Source of the DNA: Bacteroidales bacterium
GTDB taxonomy: Bacteria; Bacteroidota; Bacteroidia; Bacteroidales; F082
Direction: 5' to 3'
Assembly: GCA_018400955.1 (NCBI GenBank)
Contig: JAGYLH010000017.1
Span: 1 to 41,980 of the forward strand
DNA length: 41,980 nt
Part shown: positions 9,464-18,013 of the stretch, in pieces
Layout of the letters: the number at the start of each line of letters is the position of its first letter
Position numbering within the stretch: the first letter of the stretch is position 1
Notes under the pieces: model-generated
Told to the model about the DNA's origin: nothing
Seen by the model: only the letters and a program-made list of their open reading frames with translations
Databases searched by the model: none
Translations under genes and position numbers: made by a program

Positions 9464-9493
9464 TTTGGCGTTTCAAATTTTTATGTATTTTTG
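9464..9493 (+). promoter_or_regulatory. Bacteroidota-type promoter of rplU-rpmA
   Basis: A -33 box TTTG (9464-9467) and a -7 box TATTTTTG (9486-9493) are separated by 18 bases, close to the Bacteroidota consensus TTTG-N19-21-TAnnTTTG. The rplU ATG follows 45 bases after the -7 box. This is the best-formed promoter seen in the window. Confidence 0.75.
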
Positions 9494-9538
9494 CCGTTCA
9501 ATTTTTCGACCTAAATCAGTAATTTCCAACATAGAGAA

Positions 9539-9850
9539 ATGTACGCAATAGTTGACATAGCAGGACAGCAGTTCAAGGTAAGCGAAGGACAGCAGATTTT
9601 TGTTCACCGCCTTGATGCAGAAGAAGGAAGCAGTGTGTCGTTTGACAAAGTGCTTATGATTGACAACGATGGTAAAATCAATGTTGGTGCCCCCGTTTTG
9701 GAAGGTGCCAATGTGGATGCCAAAGTGGTTGAGCATATGAAGGGCGACAAAGTAATTGTTTTCAAGAAAAAAAGAAGAAAAGGATACCAGAAATCTAACG
9801 GCCACCGTCAGTACCTGAGTAAAATCCTTATCGAAAGTATTAAAGCATAA
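9539..9850 (+). CDS. rplU: Large-subunit ribosomal protein L21
   Basis: The protein has 103 residues, the usual length of bL21. The N-terminus MYAIVDIAGQQFKVSEGQQI and the basic segment KVIVFKKKRRKGYQKSNGHR (binding 23S rRNA, with the family signature near GHRQ) are diagnostic. It assembles early into the 50S subunit. It is followed after 12 bases by rpmA, the near-universal L21-L27 gene pair, and both share the promoter at 9464-9493 and the terminator at 10161-10197. Confidence 0.98.
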   Translation: MYAIVDIAGQQFKVSEGQQIFVHRLDAEEGSSVSFDKVLMIDNDGKINVGAPVLEGANVDAKVVEHMKGDKVIVFKKKRRKGYQKSNGHRQYLSKILIESIKA

Positions 9851-9862
9851 AAACGGAATAAA

Positions 9863-10138
9863 ATGGCTCACAAAAAAGGCGTAGGTAGTTCAAACAACGG
9901 TCGCGAATCAGAAAGCAAACGACTGGGTGTTAAGATATTTGGCGGTCAGTTTGCCAAATCAGGCAATATTATTATCCGTCAACGCGGAACATCACACCAT
10001 CCCGGTGACAATGTAGGCATGGGAAAAGACCATACTATTTTTGCCATGGTTGATGGTCTTGTTCAGTTCAGAAAAAAAAGAAATAACAAATCTTATATTT
10101 CGGTTGAACCTTTGGCAACTGAGGAATCCGTAAACTAA
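9863..10138 (+). CDS. rpmA: Large-subunit ribosomal protein L27
   Basis: The protein has 91 residues, slightly above the usual 85. The conserved core includes [50 protein letters not shown] and [13 protein letters not shown]. The N-terminus begins MAHKKG, so the protein is of the short type, without the cleaved N-terminal extension known from Firmicutes L27. It lies near the peptidyl transferase centre of the 50S subunit. Co-transcribed with rplU. Confidence 0.98.
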   Translation: MAHKKGVGSSNNGRESESKRLGVKIFGGQFAKSGNIIIRQRGTSHHPGDNVGMGKDHTIFAMVDGLVQFRKKRNNKSYISVEPLATEESVN

Positions 10139-10160
10139 ATTTGTTTTTATAATAGTTTAT

Positions 10161-10197
10161 ACCCGTTTGCGGATTCCCGTCAAACGGGTTTTTTTTT
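10161..10197 (+). terminator. Rho-independent terminator after rpmA
   Basis: A 9-bp perfect stem, ACCCGTTTG (10161-10169) and CAAACGGGT (10181-10189), has an 11-base loop and is followed at once by a run of T residues to 10197. It starts 22 bases after the rpmA stop and separates the ribosomal operon from serS. Confidence 0.92.
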
Positions 10198-10290
10198 GCC
10201 CTTGAATGCCTTAAGACAACAAATAGCTAAATTTGCCACATAAATCGTGCTTCAAACCCTAATCCTGAATTATAAAATTTATCCTGAAAA

Positions 10291-11562
10291 ATGCTAACCA
10301 TTCCCTTTATTCGCGAAAACAAGGCTGCCGTGATCGAACGACTTGCCATAAAAAATTTCACCAATACCTCCCTGCTCGACGATGTGCTCGAACTTGATGA
10401 GCAGCGACGGCTATTGCAAAAGGAAAGCGATGATACCCTGGCCGAAACCAATAAGTTAGCCAGGGAAATAGGCGAAATGTATAAATCGGGTAAGGCGCAG
10501 CAGGCCAATTTGTTGAAAGAAACCAATGCCGACCTCAAGGAAAAGGCCAAAGCTCTGGGCGAACAACTGGAGGCGCTTAAAACACAAATTCAGGACAAAC
10601 TGGTCGAAATACCCAACCTGCCCCATCCTGATGTGCCCAAAGGACGCACCCCTGCCGACAACCTGATTGTGTACGAAGAAGGCCAAATGCCCGAGCTACC
10701 GGCTTCAGCCGTTCCGCATTGGGACCTGGTATCCACTTACAAACTCATTGATTTTGAACTTGGCAATAAAGTAACCGGTGCCGGTTTCCCATTCTATACC
10801 GGAAAAGGTGCGCGTTTGCAAAGGGCACTTATCAATTTCTTTTTGGATGAAGCCATTGCCGCAGGCTACCGCGAGGTGCAGCCACCCCTGCTGGTGAACG
10901 AAGCTTCTGCCTATGGCACAGGACAACTGCCTGATAAGGAAGGGCAAATGTACACCATCGGGCTTGATAAACTCTACCTGATACCCACAGCAGAAGTGCC
11001 TGTTACGAATATTTTCAGGGACGTAATACTCAATGAAAGCGAACTTCCGGTGCGCACAACAGCCTATTCAAGCTGCTTCCGCCGCGAAGCCGGGTCCTGG
11101 GGCAAGCATGTGCGCGGCCTGAACCGCCTGCACCAATTTGATAAAGTTGAAATTGTTGAAGTGGCCCATCCCGAAAAATCTTACGAAACGCTCGAGAAAA
11201 TGAGAGCCCACGTGTCTTCGGTCCTGCAAAAACTGGAACTTCCTTTCCGGATTTTAAAACTTTGTGGCGGTGATATGAGTTTTACTTCTGCCCTAACCTA
11301 TGATTTTGAAGTGTATTCGGCTGCCCAGCAAATGTGGCTTGAAGTGAGCTCAGTTTCCAACTTTGAAAACTTTCAGGCCAACAGGATGAAGCTGCGTTTT
11401 AAAGACAAGGAAGGCAATATTCAACTGGCGCATACACTAAACGGAAGTGCCCTGGCGTTGCCACGTATAGTAGCGGCACTACTCGAAAATAATCAAGATG
11501 AAAATGGCATCAACATACCCAAGGTATTGCAACAATATACCGGATTTGAACGCATTGACTAA
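10291..11562 (+). CDS. serS: Seryl-tRNA synthetase
   Basis: This 423-residue class II aminoacyl-tRNA synthetase is full length for Bacteroidota. The N-terminal long helical hairpin (about 30-110, rich in E/K/L) grips the long variable arm of tRNA-Ser. The catalytic core shows motif 2 (TTAYSSCFRREAGSWGKHVRG, beginning near residue 252) and motif 3 (NGSALALPRIVAALLENN) near the C-terminus. The start MLTIPFIRENKAAVIERL matches the family N-terminus. A TAAATTTG -7-like box lies at 10228-10235. It overlaps the longest reading of the next gene, suggesting one transcript through the downstream lipoprotein, TPR and rsmA genes. Confidence 0.98.
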   Translation: MLTIPFIRENKAAVIERLAIKNFTNTSLLDDVLELDEQRRLLQKESDDTLAETNKLAREIGEMYKSGKAQQANLLKETNADLKEKAKALGEQLEALKTQIQDKLVEIPNLPHPDVPKGRTPADNLIVYEEGQMPELPASAVPHWDLVSTYKLIDFELGNKVTGAGFPFYTGKGARLQRALINFFLDEAIAAGYREVQPPLLVNEASAYGTGQLPDKEGQMYTIGLDKLYLIPTAEVPVTNIFRDVILNESELPVRTTAYSSCFRREAGSWGKHVRGLNRLHQFDKVEIVEVAHPEKSYETLEKMRAHVSSVLQKLELPFRILKLCGGDMSFTSALTYDFEVYSAAQQMWLEVSSVSNFENFQANRMKLRFKDKEGNIQLAHTLNGSALALPRIVAALLENNQDENGINIPKVLQQYTGFERID

Positions 11563-12061
11563 ATTCCTTGCGGCTGCTTTGCTCGCATTGGTTTTTTATT
11601 CATGCAATCCCGCAAATGAAAACCAGAAACTGCTTCAGCAGCTTGAACAAATTGAACAAGCTGTTGAGCAGCAGGCTGACAGGCTCAATGCCATCAATTT
11701 GCAGGAATACCAGACTTTGAATGTACGTTTTGAACGTATAGTATCGGCCTATCAAAATACACAAAACAACAATATTATAGAGGTATTGGCCTCAGGCAGC
11801 CGCTTTTTGCAGCTTTATCCTGCTGAGTTGGACGAAATAAACAAGGACCTCAACTTTGCTCGGCAGCAAATTGAAAACCTGCACAAAGAAGCCAAAAATC
11901 AACTTTATACCAATGAAGAGCTTGCTATGTATATCACCAACGAAAAGGCCAGGCTGGAGCTGCTCACAACCAAAGTTGATTATATGGTAAGCCGTTTCAA
12001 CAGCTGGCTGCTGAATACCGAAACACTTGAATCAGGCCTTGAACAATCTACAAAACAATGA
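11498..12061 (+). CDS. Small coiled-coil lipoprotein
   Basis: This exported protein of unknown function has a lipoprotein signal (KFLAAALLALVFYSC). It is then Q/E/L-rich and mostly helical (LLQQLEQIEQAVEQQADRLN), probably a coiled coil in the periplasm. The longest frame begins at ATG 11498, inside serS, giving an odd 34-residue N-terminus before the lipobox Cys. TTG at 11555 would give a textbook 17-residue lipoprotein signal (MTKFLAAALLALVFYSC) overlapping the serS stop by only eight bases, and I think this is the real start. Its TGA overlaps the next ATG (ATGA at 12058-12061), so it is translationally coupled to the TPR protein and may work with it in the periplasm. Confidence 0.75.
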   Translation: MKMASTYPRYCNNIPDLNALTKFLAAALLALVFYSCNPANENQKLLQQLEQIEQAVEQQADRLNAINLQEYQTLNVRFERIVSAYQNTQNNNIIEVLASGSRFLQLYPAELDEINKDLNFARQQIENLHKEAKNQLYTNEELAMYITNEKARLELLTTKVDYMVSRFNSWLLNTETLESGLEQSTKQ

Positions 12062-13929
12062 AAAAGAATTCTTTACATATAGGTGTTTTGATTGCTTTGT
12101 TTGGTGTGCTGTTTTGTTCTCAACTTTTTGCCCAGAATGTGAGGCCACAGCGCCAAAACAATCCGCAGCAACAACAAAGGCTGAACAACGAAAGATTGGC
12201 CAACGAATTTTATCGCAACCAGGAGTGGGACAAAGCTGCTGAAATTTATCAGCAATTGTTTCGTGAAACAAATGCCCAACACCATTTTACATTTTATTTG
12301 AATTGCCTGCTGCAACTTGATGAACTTGATGAAGCCGAAAAAATCATCAAGCAATACAGCGGAACAGGCAGTTACCGCGAACAGTCCGATATCGACCTTG
12401 CCTACATTTATCAACTTAAAGGAAACAGCAAGCGCGCAGCAAGGATGTTTGATAAAGTATTGCGCGACCTGCCACCCGACCGCAACCGCATTTCGATGAT
12501 TGCCAATGCCTTTTTGAACCGTGGCATGCCCGACTACGCCCTGCAGGTTTATGAGTCGGCAGCAAAAATGTCTCAGGTGGATTATCCTTTTTACCTTGAA
12601 TCAGCTACCGCTTATCAGTTTGCAGGACAGCACGATATGATGGTGGAACGCCTGCTTGATCATGCCGATTACAATATCAGCCATTTGAACCTCGTTAAAA
12701 CCCGCCTGCAAAACCTGATGATGATGGATGTGGACAACAGCATCTCGGATATGTTACGCGAAAAAATGCTGTTGCGGGCCCAAGCCAACCCGTCGAACGA
12801 ATTGTATGCTGAAATGCTTATCTGGTTTGCCTTGCAGCAAAAAGAATACGACCTCGCCATGATACAAGCCATTGCCATCGACCGCCGTTTTGGTGATAAA
12901 GATCAGCGGGTGCTTGAATTGGCCGAAATCAGTCTGGCCAACCAGCAATACGAAGTGGCATTGAATGGATACAACCACATCGTAAAAAAAGGGACAAACG
13001 GCTATTTTTACCCGATAGGTTTGCGGGGGTTATTAACATCTCGTTTCCAGATAGCAGAGCAGAATCCGGCTACCGAAAAGGCAACCTATCAGACCCTTGC
13101 CAATGATATCAATGCAGGTTTTGAGCAACTCGGCCTCAATCGGCAAACCTATGAATTGTCAACCATTTTGGCCAGCATCTATGCTTTTCACCTGAACAGG
13201 CAAGCTGATGCCACCCAGGTGATTGAACGCAGCATGCAGCTCCCCTTGCGCGAGGATGAAACGGCAGTTTTAAAGATGCAACTGGCAGATATACTTTTGC
13301 TGAAAAACGAAGTGTGGGAAGCCACCCTATTATATAGCCAAATAGAAAAAGCGCACCGCAATGACCCAATTGGCCACGAAGCCCGTTTCCGTAATGCCAA
13401 ATTACGTTATTATATAGGTGAGTTCGGCTGGGCACAAACCCATTTGGACGTGCTCAAGGCAGCCACTTCCAAGTTGATTGCCAACGATGCCCTCGCTTTG
13501 TCGCTGCTTATCCGCGACAACCTGACCGAAGATACCACCGGTGCCAGCTTGCGCTTATTTGCCCAGGCCGATCTGCTTTTGTATCAGCGAAACGCAGGCA
13601 AAGCTCTCGACTTGTTGGATTCGCTGGAGAAAACAGTGGCGGCAGCCGGCATGCTTCCCTATATCCTCAGCCGAAAAGCAGAAATAGCAGCACGCCAGGG
13701 CCAGTACCATGAAGCTGATAGTTTGTATGGTCAGTTAGCCAATCGCTTTCCTGACAGCTATTTGGCCGATCAGGCCATTTATAAAAGTGCCTTGCTGAAT
13801 GAGGCACAATTGAACAATCCCCTGAAAGCCCGCGAACTGTTTGGACAGCTGCTGGACAACTATCCCGCCAGCCTCTACACCTCGGAAGCCCGAAGAAAAT
13901 ACCGGCTTTTGCAAAATATTGAGGCCTAA
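12058..13929 (+). CDS. Exported tetratricopeptide-repeat protein
   Basis: The protein has 623 residues, with a signal peptide (about 1-26, ending SQLFAQ). The mature part is almost wholly helical with TPR-like units, for example ANEFYRNQEWDKAAEIYQQL, NRGMPDYALQVYESA, ARQGQYHEADSLYGQLANRF and PLKARELFGQLLDNYP. TPR arrays mediate protein-protein contacts; the partner is unknown. The start overlaps the stop of the upstream lipoprotein gene (ATGA), and the rsmA gene follows after 8 bases. The final repeats resemble the YbgF/Tol-Pal-type TPRs of periplasmic assembly proteins, but specific orthology cannot be claimed. Confidence 0.88.
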   Translation: MKKNSLHIGVLIALFGVLFCSQLFAQNVRPQRQNNPQQQQRLNNERLANEFYRNQEWDKAAEIYQQLFRETNAQHHFTFYLNCLLQLDELDEAEKIIKQYSGTGSYREQSDIDLAYIYQLKGNSKRAARMFDKVLRDLPPDRNRISMIANAFLNRGMPDYALQVYESAAKMSQVDYPFYLESATAYQFAGQHDMMVERLLDHADYNISHLNLVKTRLQNLMMMDVDNSISDMLREKMLLRAQANPSNELYAEMLIWFALQQKEYDLAMIQAIAIDRRFGDKDQRVLELAEISLANQQYEVALNGYNHIVKKGTNGYFYPIGLRGLLTSRFQIAEQNPATEKATYQTLANDINAGFEQLGLNRQTYELSTILASIYAFHLNRQADATQVIERSMQLPLREDETAVLKMQLADILLLKNEVWEATLLYSQIEKAHRNDPIGHEARFRNAKLRYYIGEFGWAQTHLDVLKAATSKLIANDALALSLLIRDNLTEDTTGASLRLFAQADLLLYQRNAGKALDLLDSLEKTVAAAGMLPYILSRKAEIAARQGQYHEADSLYGQLANRFPDSYLADQAIYKSALLNEAQLNNPLKARELFGQLLDNYPASLYTSEARRKYRLLQNIEA

Positions 13930-13937
13930 GCTCCCTG

Positions 13938-14720
13938 ATGATGGTAAAACCAAAAAAACACCTGGGTCAGCATTTTCTAACCGATAAGAATATCGCTGAA
14001 AAAATTGTCATGCAGTTGCAAGCCGACCAAACAAAGGTGTTGGAAATTGGTGCCGGAACAGGTGTGCTTACTGGATTTTTGCTGGATCGCTTTGGCAACC
14101 AATTGCATGTGGTTGAAGTAGATGAGGAATCAATCGAATACCTGAAGCTGCATTTTCCTTCGCTAGTACCCAGGCTTCACCAAGCTGATTTCCTCAAAAT
14201 AAAACTGGACGAAATGATCCCGGGCCACTTGGCCATAATCGGCAATTTCCCTTACAATATCAGCAGTCAGATTTTTTTTCACGTCCTGAGTCACAGGAAC
14301 CAGGTCAGGGAGGTTGTATGCATGATACAAAAAGAAGTAGCCGAGCGGATTGCAGCCCCTCCCGGAAGCAAAACCTATGGCATCTTGAGCGTGCTGCTGC
14401 AAGCATGGTACGATATTGAATATGGTTTTACTGTGAACGAACAAGTGTTTTTTCCACCACCAAAAGTAAAATCAGCAGTTATCAGGCTTCAGCGGAACCA
14501 GATACTGTCGCTTGATTGCGACGAAAAGCTGTTTCATCAGGTAGTGAAAAAAGCTTTTAACCAAAGGCGCAAAACCTTGCGCAATGGGCTTCGCGATATG
14601 CTCCATCCACAGATAATTGGCCTTGAAATATTTAACGAAAGAGCCGAACAACTTGGTGTGAATTCCTTTGTGGAAATAACCAAAATGATAAGCCTTCACA
14701 GGCAAAAGGCCATTGAATAA
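13938..14720 (+). CDS. rsmA: 16S rRNA (adenine1518/1519-N6)-dimethyltransferase
   Basis: This 260-residue RsmA/KsgA enzyme dimethylates two adjacent adenosines in helix 45 of 16S rRNA late in 30S assembly. Visible motifs are the N-terminal KKHLGQHFLTDKNIAEKIV, the SAM-binding EIGAGTGVLT, the acidic VVEVDEESIEYL, and the catalytic NFPYNISSQI. The C-terminal helical domain contains FNQRRKTLRNGL, as expected. ATG 13938 or ATG 13941 could start it (MMVKPKKH). It overlaps the next frame by eight bases if that gene begins at TTG 14713. Confidence 0.97.
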   Translation: MMVKPKKHLGQHFLTDKNIAEKIVMQLQADQTKVLEIGAGTGVLTGFLLDRFGNQLHVVEVDEESIEYLKLHFPSLVPRLHQADFLKIKLDEMIPGHLAIIGNFPYNISSQIFFHVLSHRNQVREVVCMIQKEVAERIAAPPGSKTYGILSVLLQAWYDIEYGFTVNEQVFFPPPKVKSAVIRLQRNQILSLDCDEKLFHQVVKKAFNQRRKTLRNGLRDMLHPQIIGLEIFNERAEQLGVNSFVEITKMISLHRQKAIE

Positions 14721-15288
14721 AACCGTGCAACCATATTATCCCAGCATCTTGTTGATTGCAGGCAGTGGGCGAAACATTGGCAAAACCACGCTGGCCGAAT
14801 CCATTGTGAAAAAATATGCCGCACAATACAACATTATCGGGTTAAAAGTAACAAGTGTTTACGCCGGTGAAGGACAGTTTCATGGCAAAAAACACATCAA
14901 CATCGAAGGTGGATTTGTCATTAGCGAAGAAACAGACCGCAGCGGAATAAAAGATACTTCGCGGCTGTTGCTTGCCGGGGCCAGTCGTGCATTTTATGTG
15001 CAGGCCAAAGACAACGAACTGACCGCTGCCATAGAAGCATTCTTTAAAATGGTTTCCCCGCAAAGCTTTATAGTGTGCGAATCGGGGAGCTTGCGTGAGG
15101 TGTTGAAACCGGGCCTGTTCCTTTTGGTAAACGGGAACCAAACACCCACACACAAAAAGCGGATAGCAAAATGGAAGCCACTGGCTGACAGCTTAATCAG
15201 CCCAAAAGACAATCAGCTTGATTTTAATATGGAAGCGCTGTCGCTCAACCATCTTGGCTGGCATTTGAAAGAAACGGGAAAGGTTTGA
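14713..15288 (+). CDS. P-loop NTPase, MobB/dethiobiotin-synthetase-like, function unknown
   Basis: The protein has up to 191 residues. A Walker A motif lies near the N-terminus (IAGSGRNIGKTTLAESIVKK), of the GxxxxGKT form seen in MobB, BioD and CobB-type NTPases. A later VCESGSLREV resembles the 'E-G/S' ligand loop of that fold. There is no transmembrane segment or signal. No ATG is available at the start: TTG 14713 overlaps rsmA, and GTG 14725 lies just after the rsmA stop and would give QPYYPSILLIAGSG. Its position after rsmA suggests translational coupling, but the substrate is unknown and no molybdopterin or cobalamin genes are nearby. Confidence 0.7.
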   Translation: MNKTVQPYYPSILLIAGSGRNIGKTTLAESIVKKYAAQYNIIGLKVTSVYAGEGQFHGKKHINIEGGFVISEETDRSGIKDTSRLLLAGASRAFYVQAKDNELTAAIEAFFKMVSPQSFIVCESGSLREVLKPGLFLLVNGNQTPTHKKRIAKWKPLADSLISPKDNQLDFNMEALSLNHLGWHLKETGKV

Positions 15289-15298
15289 AAATCATTAT

Positions 15299-15441
15299 TG
15301 AGTCCACTCCGAAAAGTCAATTTGCCCCTAAATCCCCCAAGGGGGACTTTTTCAAACTGCTGAATTTTAACGATTTCACTTTAGGGGCAAGTGGTGGAAG
15401 AGATAAAAATAAGCAGTTTTTGACTTTTCGGAGTGGACTCA
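15299..15441. mobile_element. MITE/REP-like element with 22-bp inverted termini
   Basis: A 143-base element lies between two convergent genes. The outer arms at 15299-15320 (TGAGTCCACTCCGAAAAGTC plus AA) and 15420-15441 are perfect 22-bp inverted repeats. A second pair, TTGCCCCTAAA (15322-15332) with TTTAGGGGCAA (15380-15390), and a third, AAACTGCT (15354-15361) with AGCAGTTT (15412-15419), cross each other, so they form a pseudoknot topology or two alternative folds. A small hairpin TCCCCC-AA-GGGGGA lies near 15332-15345. It encodes no protein of note; a 64-codon frame across it is an artefact. No target-site duplication is obvious. Confidence 0.7.
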
Positions 15442-15451
15442 TTATTCAAAA

Positions 15452-16690
15452 TCAGTTTTCCTTTATCACCATTTTTTGAAACTTTTTCACGGTTTGCCTT
15501 ACTGTATAAGCCGATGACAAAAAGCCAATCACCCCCACGGTTGCGAAAACGGCCAATACATCTGTTAGTTTCAGGTGGGCCGGATAAGCCTCAATAATAA
15601 AAGCGCCGTCGGCACCACCCAGCTTAAGCAGACCATAGTGTTGCTGCAAAAGCACGAGCACGGCTCCGGCAAACAGTCCGGCCAGGCCACCGATTACAGT
15701 AATAAGCATGCCTTCCAGCAGAAAAAGCTTGTGCAGCATGCCAGGCCCGGCACCCAGGCTCCGCAATACCCCGATATCCTTGCGCTTGTCAACAATAAGC
15801 ATGGTGAGCGAACCAATAATGTTAAAGGTGGCCATAATGAGGATAAAGGTCAAAATCAGGAAAATGGCCCATTTTTCGGAGCGCATGATGCGGTAAAGGG
15901 TTTCCTGCTGCTGAAAACGGTTTTTTACCACAAAACCATCTCCCGCCAATTGTTCCACGGCACGCTGCAGTTGGGGGATATTTGCACGTTTCTCAGCAAA
16001 AATTTCAATCGAAGTCACTTCGTCGGTGTATTCAAGCAGGCTGCGTGCCCAACTAATCGGGACAAACACATAACGGCCGTCATATTCGTGCTGGGCCGTG
16101 AAAACACCAGCCATTTGAATGGCTTTGTTGTTGAACGACTGTTCAAAAGAAAAGGTGGATGCCCGTCCCCTTTTGGGTAGGTAAACCATCAACATGGCTG
16201 ACGGGTCGCTGATATTTGTCCCCAGAAAATAAGACACTCCGCTGCCGATAACAGCAAAATCAAATCCATCATTATGCAGCATAAAACTCCCTTGCGTGAT
16301 CAACGAATCAAATTGCCCCAGCTGTTGATACACCAAATTTACCCCCTTGATGCGCCCAAGGTGTTGCTGTTCGTGGTAGCGAAAAAGGGCGTCTTCTTCA
16401 ACCACCTCACTCAAGGCAGTGATGCCGTCAAGAGCCTGCAATTGTTCCAAAGGAAATGCGCTGGTATTGAATGTTTTCCCCGTTTCGGCTTCAATCAGCA
16501 AATCCGGGCTTACGTGGTTGTAAAGCCCGCTGACAATCTTCTCGAACCCATTGAAAACAGAAAGCACCACAATCAGGGCGAAGGCCCCCACACCAATACC
16601 GGTAATTGAAATACCTGAAATGATGTTGATCAGGTTGTGGCTTTTGCGTGCAACAAGATAGCGTTTGGCAATAAAAAAGGCGGTGTTCAA
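15452..16690 (-). CDS. LolC/LolE-type ABC transporter permease (FtsX/MacB fold)
   Basis: This inner membrane permease is of the lipoprotein-releasing family, which with a LolD-type ATPase moves lipoproteins from the inner membrane. The first TM segment carries LINIISGISITGIGVGAFAL, and a large periplasmic domain follows (about 55-270). Three C-terminal TMs form the FtsX domain (WAIFLILTFILIMATFNIIG; the cytoplasmic loop DKRKDIGVLRSLGA that contacts the ATPase; LAGLFAGAVLVLL). The frame is open to ATG 16786, but the family N-terminus is MNTAFFIAKRYL-like. TTG at 16688-16690 gives exactly that and 412 residues, the usual length, so it is chosen over the 32-residue upstream extension. No LolD gene is in the window. 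Confidence 0.92.
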   Translation of the reverse strand: MNTAFFIAKRYLVARKSHNLINIISGISITGIGVGAFALIVVLSVFNGFEKIVSGLYNHVSPDLLIEAETGKTFNTSAFPLEQLQALDGITALSEVVEEDALFRYHEQQHLGRIKGVNLVYQQLGQFDSLITQGSFMLHNDGFDFAVIGSGVSYFLGTNISDPSAMLMVYLPKRGRASTFSFEQSFNNKAIQMAGVFTAQHEYDGRYVFVPISWARSLLEYTDEVTSIEIFAEKRANIPQLQRAVEQLAGDGFVVKNRFQQQETLYRIMRSEKWAIFLILTFILIMATFNIIGSLTMLIVDKRKDIGVLRSLGAGPGMLHKLFLLEGMLITVIGGLAGLFAGAVLVLLQQHYGLLKLGGADGAFIIEAYPAHLKLTDVLAVFATVGVIGFLSSAYTVRQTVKKFQKMVIKEN

Positions 16691-17066
16691 GGGGTTGCAA
16701 ATTTTTGGTAAAAATAGCAAACCTGAGGGAATGGAAGAAATAATAAACGCAGGATGGGGAAATTGGGTGCGCTTAAGGAAATTCAAAGTTTAACTGTTGG
16801 TGGGGAATAGAGTATTGCAAAGTAAGGTGGATCGGGGAAGTTAGCTATTAATAGGTGAAAAATTAGGTGAATGGTGTGATCTGCTTTGTTGACTCAGGCA
16901 GTTTTTAAGATGATTGAAAGCTCTTTTTGAAAGAATAATCTTTACATCAAGGTTTAACAACCCTATACAGCATTTGGTGGCATGAACATTAGCGTTTTCA
17001 GAGGCTACTTCACTATCAAGACTACCTAAACCCCTTACTTTTAACCCACATGATATGACTTGCAAT
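16691..17066. other. Intergenic stretch, nothing recognised
   Basis: This region holds no supported gene. An 80-codon minus-strand frame at 16841-17083 has no domain-like or export features and overlaps the 3' end of the broken gene beside it. No terminator-like hairpin with a T tract was seen. The upstream part (16691-16786) is the doubtful N-terminal extension of the permease gene. Confidence 0.4.
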
Positions 17067-17618
17067 TTAATTGTCATATTCATAAGATGACAACTCCAAC
17101 AATTCCCGCTTTATTTGTTGTTCCCAAATCAGTTGTTTTTTATTATCAGTGCCAGTTTTAGACTCCGCATCATATTGTAATCTACGTTTAGCAAAGTCTG
17201 AAGAAATCCTTGAGTTAATTTCTTGAGCAATTGTAAATCCTTTTGCAATCTGCTTTTATTTTCTTCTCAATTCCTTTCTAAATCTTCGAGTATAAATCTC
17301 TGCCATATCAAATAGTGTTTGCTGGTATCTCAATGAATACTCTACATTTTGCGTTGTATCAATCCAGGATGCTGACTTTATAATGGCATTTTTAACATTT
17401 TTATTAAAGTTTTTTTTCATAAAATCAAATCCTCTTACACTATAATCCATTGAAAACTGAGCAAAACTTAATCCTGAATTTGAATCACTCTTTTTTATTC
17501 CAAAGTCATCAATTGTCAATTTATGTGAAGAACTCCATAACAAAAAGTCAGGGTTTTCCTGAGAAAATCCAGTCATCAAGAATCCAATTGTTAATGCAAT
17601 CGTTAATAATTTTCTCAT
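17067..17618 (-). pseudogene. Small secreted protein, interrupted by an in-frame UAA
   Basis: The frame starts at ATG 17618 with a signal peptide (LLTIALTIGFLMTGFSQ). It runs 120 codons to a TAA at 17256-17258, then stays open in the same frame for another 62 codons to TAA at 17067-17069. The downstream part reads as protein (IAKGFTIAQEINSRISSDFA, KRRLQYDAESKTG, IWEQQIKRELLELSSY). It continues the helical region SLRYQQTLFDMAEIYTRRFR. The layout resembles DUF922-like secreted proteins (WSSSHKLTIDDFG; a helix where family members have HE-H metal ligands, here absent). The simplest reading is a nonsense mutation, giving a truncated 120-residue product or a pseudogene. A TACCTTTG -7 box lies upstream on the minus strand at 17765-17772. 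Confidence 0.65.
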
Positions 17619-18013
17619 ATTCTCTGTCTTTTTAAAATTGCCTTTGAAAAGTATAAATACACAAATTTTTCATCTGTTGCCCATTTTCCATCTTCTTGTT
17701 TTTCATTTATTTCATCCCGGAAACATCAATTTCCTCAAGCTTGTTTATGACATCTTATGCTTTTCAAAGGTAAAACTTAATTTCCAAAACATAATTTGCC
17801 GGCATGAATTATCTTACCATGCTTTATGTTGACTGTATGAAAAGTTGACAATTGTGGGATTCGTCACTATCTGCCATCACAAAAGCCCACGCAGGATGAA
17901 TTCATCATCTCCTCAATCGATAATAAATGCTGTAAACAAGCTTATGAAATAGAAAATACAGGTGTGTATTTCAGGTATATAAGTGATAGATATGCCTTGA
18001 ATTCCTGTGATAT
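17619..18013. other. Intergenic region upstream of the broken secreted-protein gene
   Basis: This region is AT-rich with no supported gene; a 64-codon plus-strand frame at 17638 has no protein-like character. The minus strand carries TACCTTTG at 17765-17772, a good match to the Bacteroidota -7 box, about 145 bases before the ATG at 17618. No well-spaced -33 TTTG was found. Confidence 0.4.

Noticed and set aside
15285-15479. 64-codon plus-strand frame at the end of the P-loop gene
   Set aside because: It is formed by the inverted-repeat element and its start is a TTG inside the preceding gene.
16841-17083. 80-codon minus-strand frame
   Set aside because: No homologous motif, signal or TM; it overlaps the 3' part of the broken secreted-protein gene in another frame.
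17256-17258. Recoded UAA (non-standard genetic code)
   Set aside because: Many intact genes in the window end in UAA at the expected length, so a genome-wide reassignment does not fit; a local mutation is simpler.
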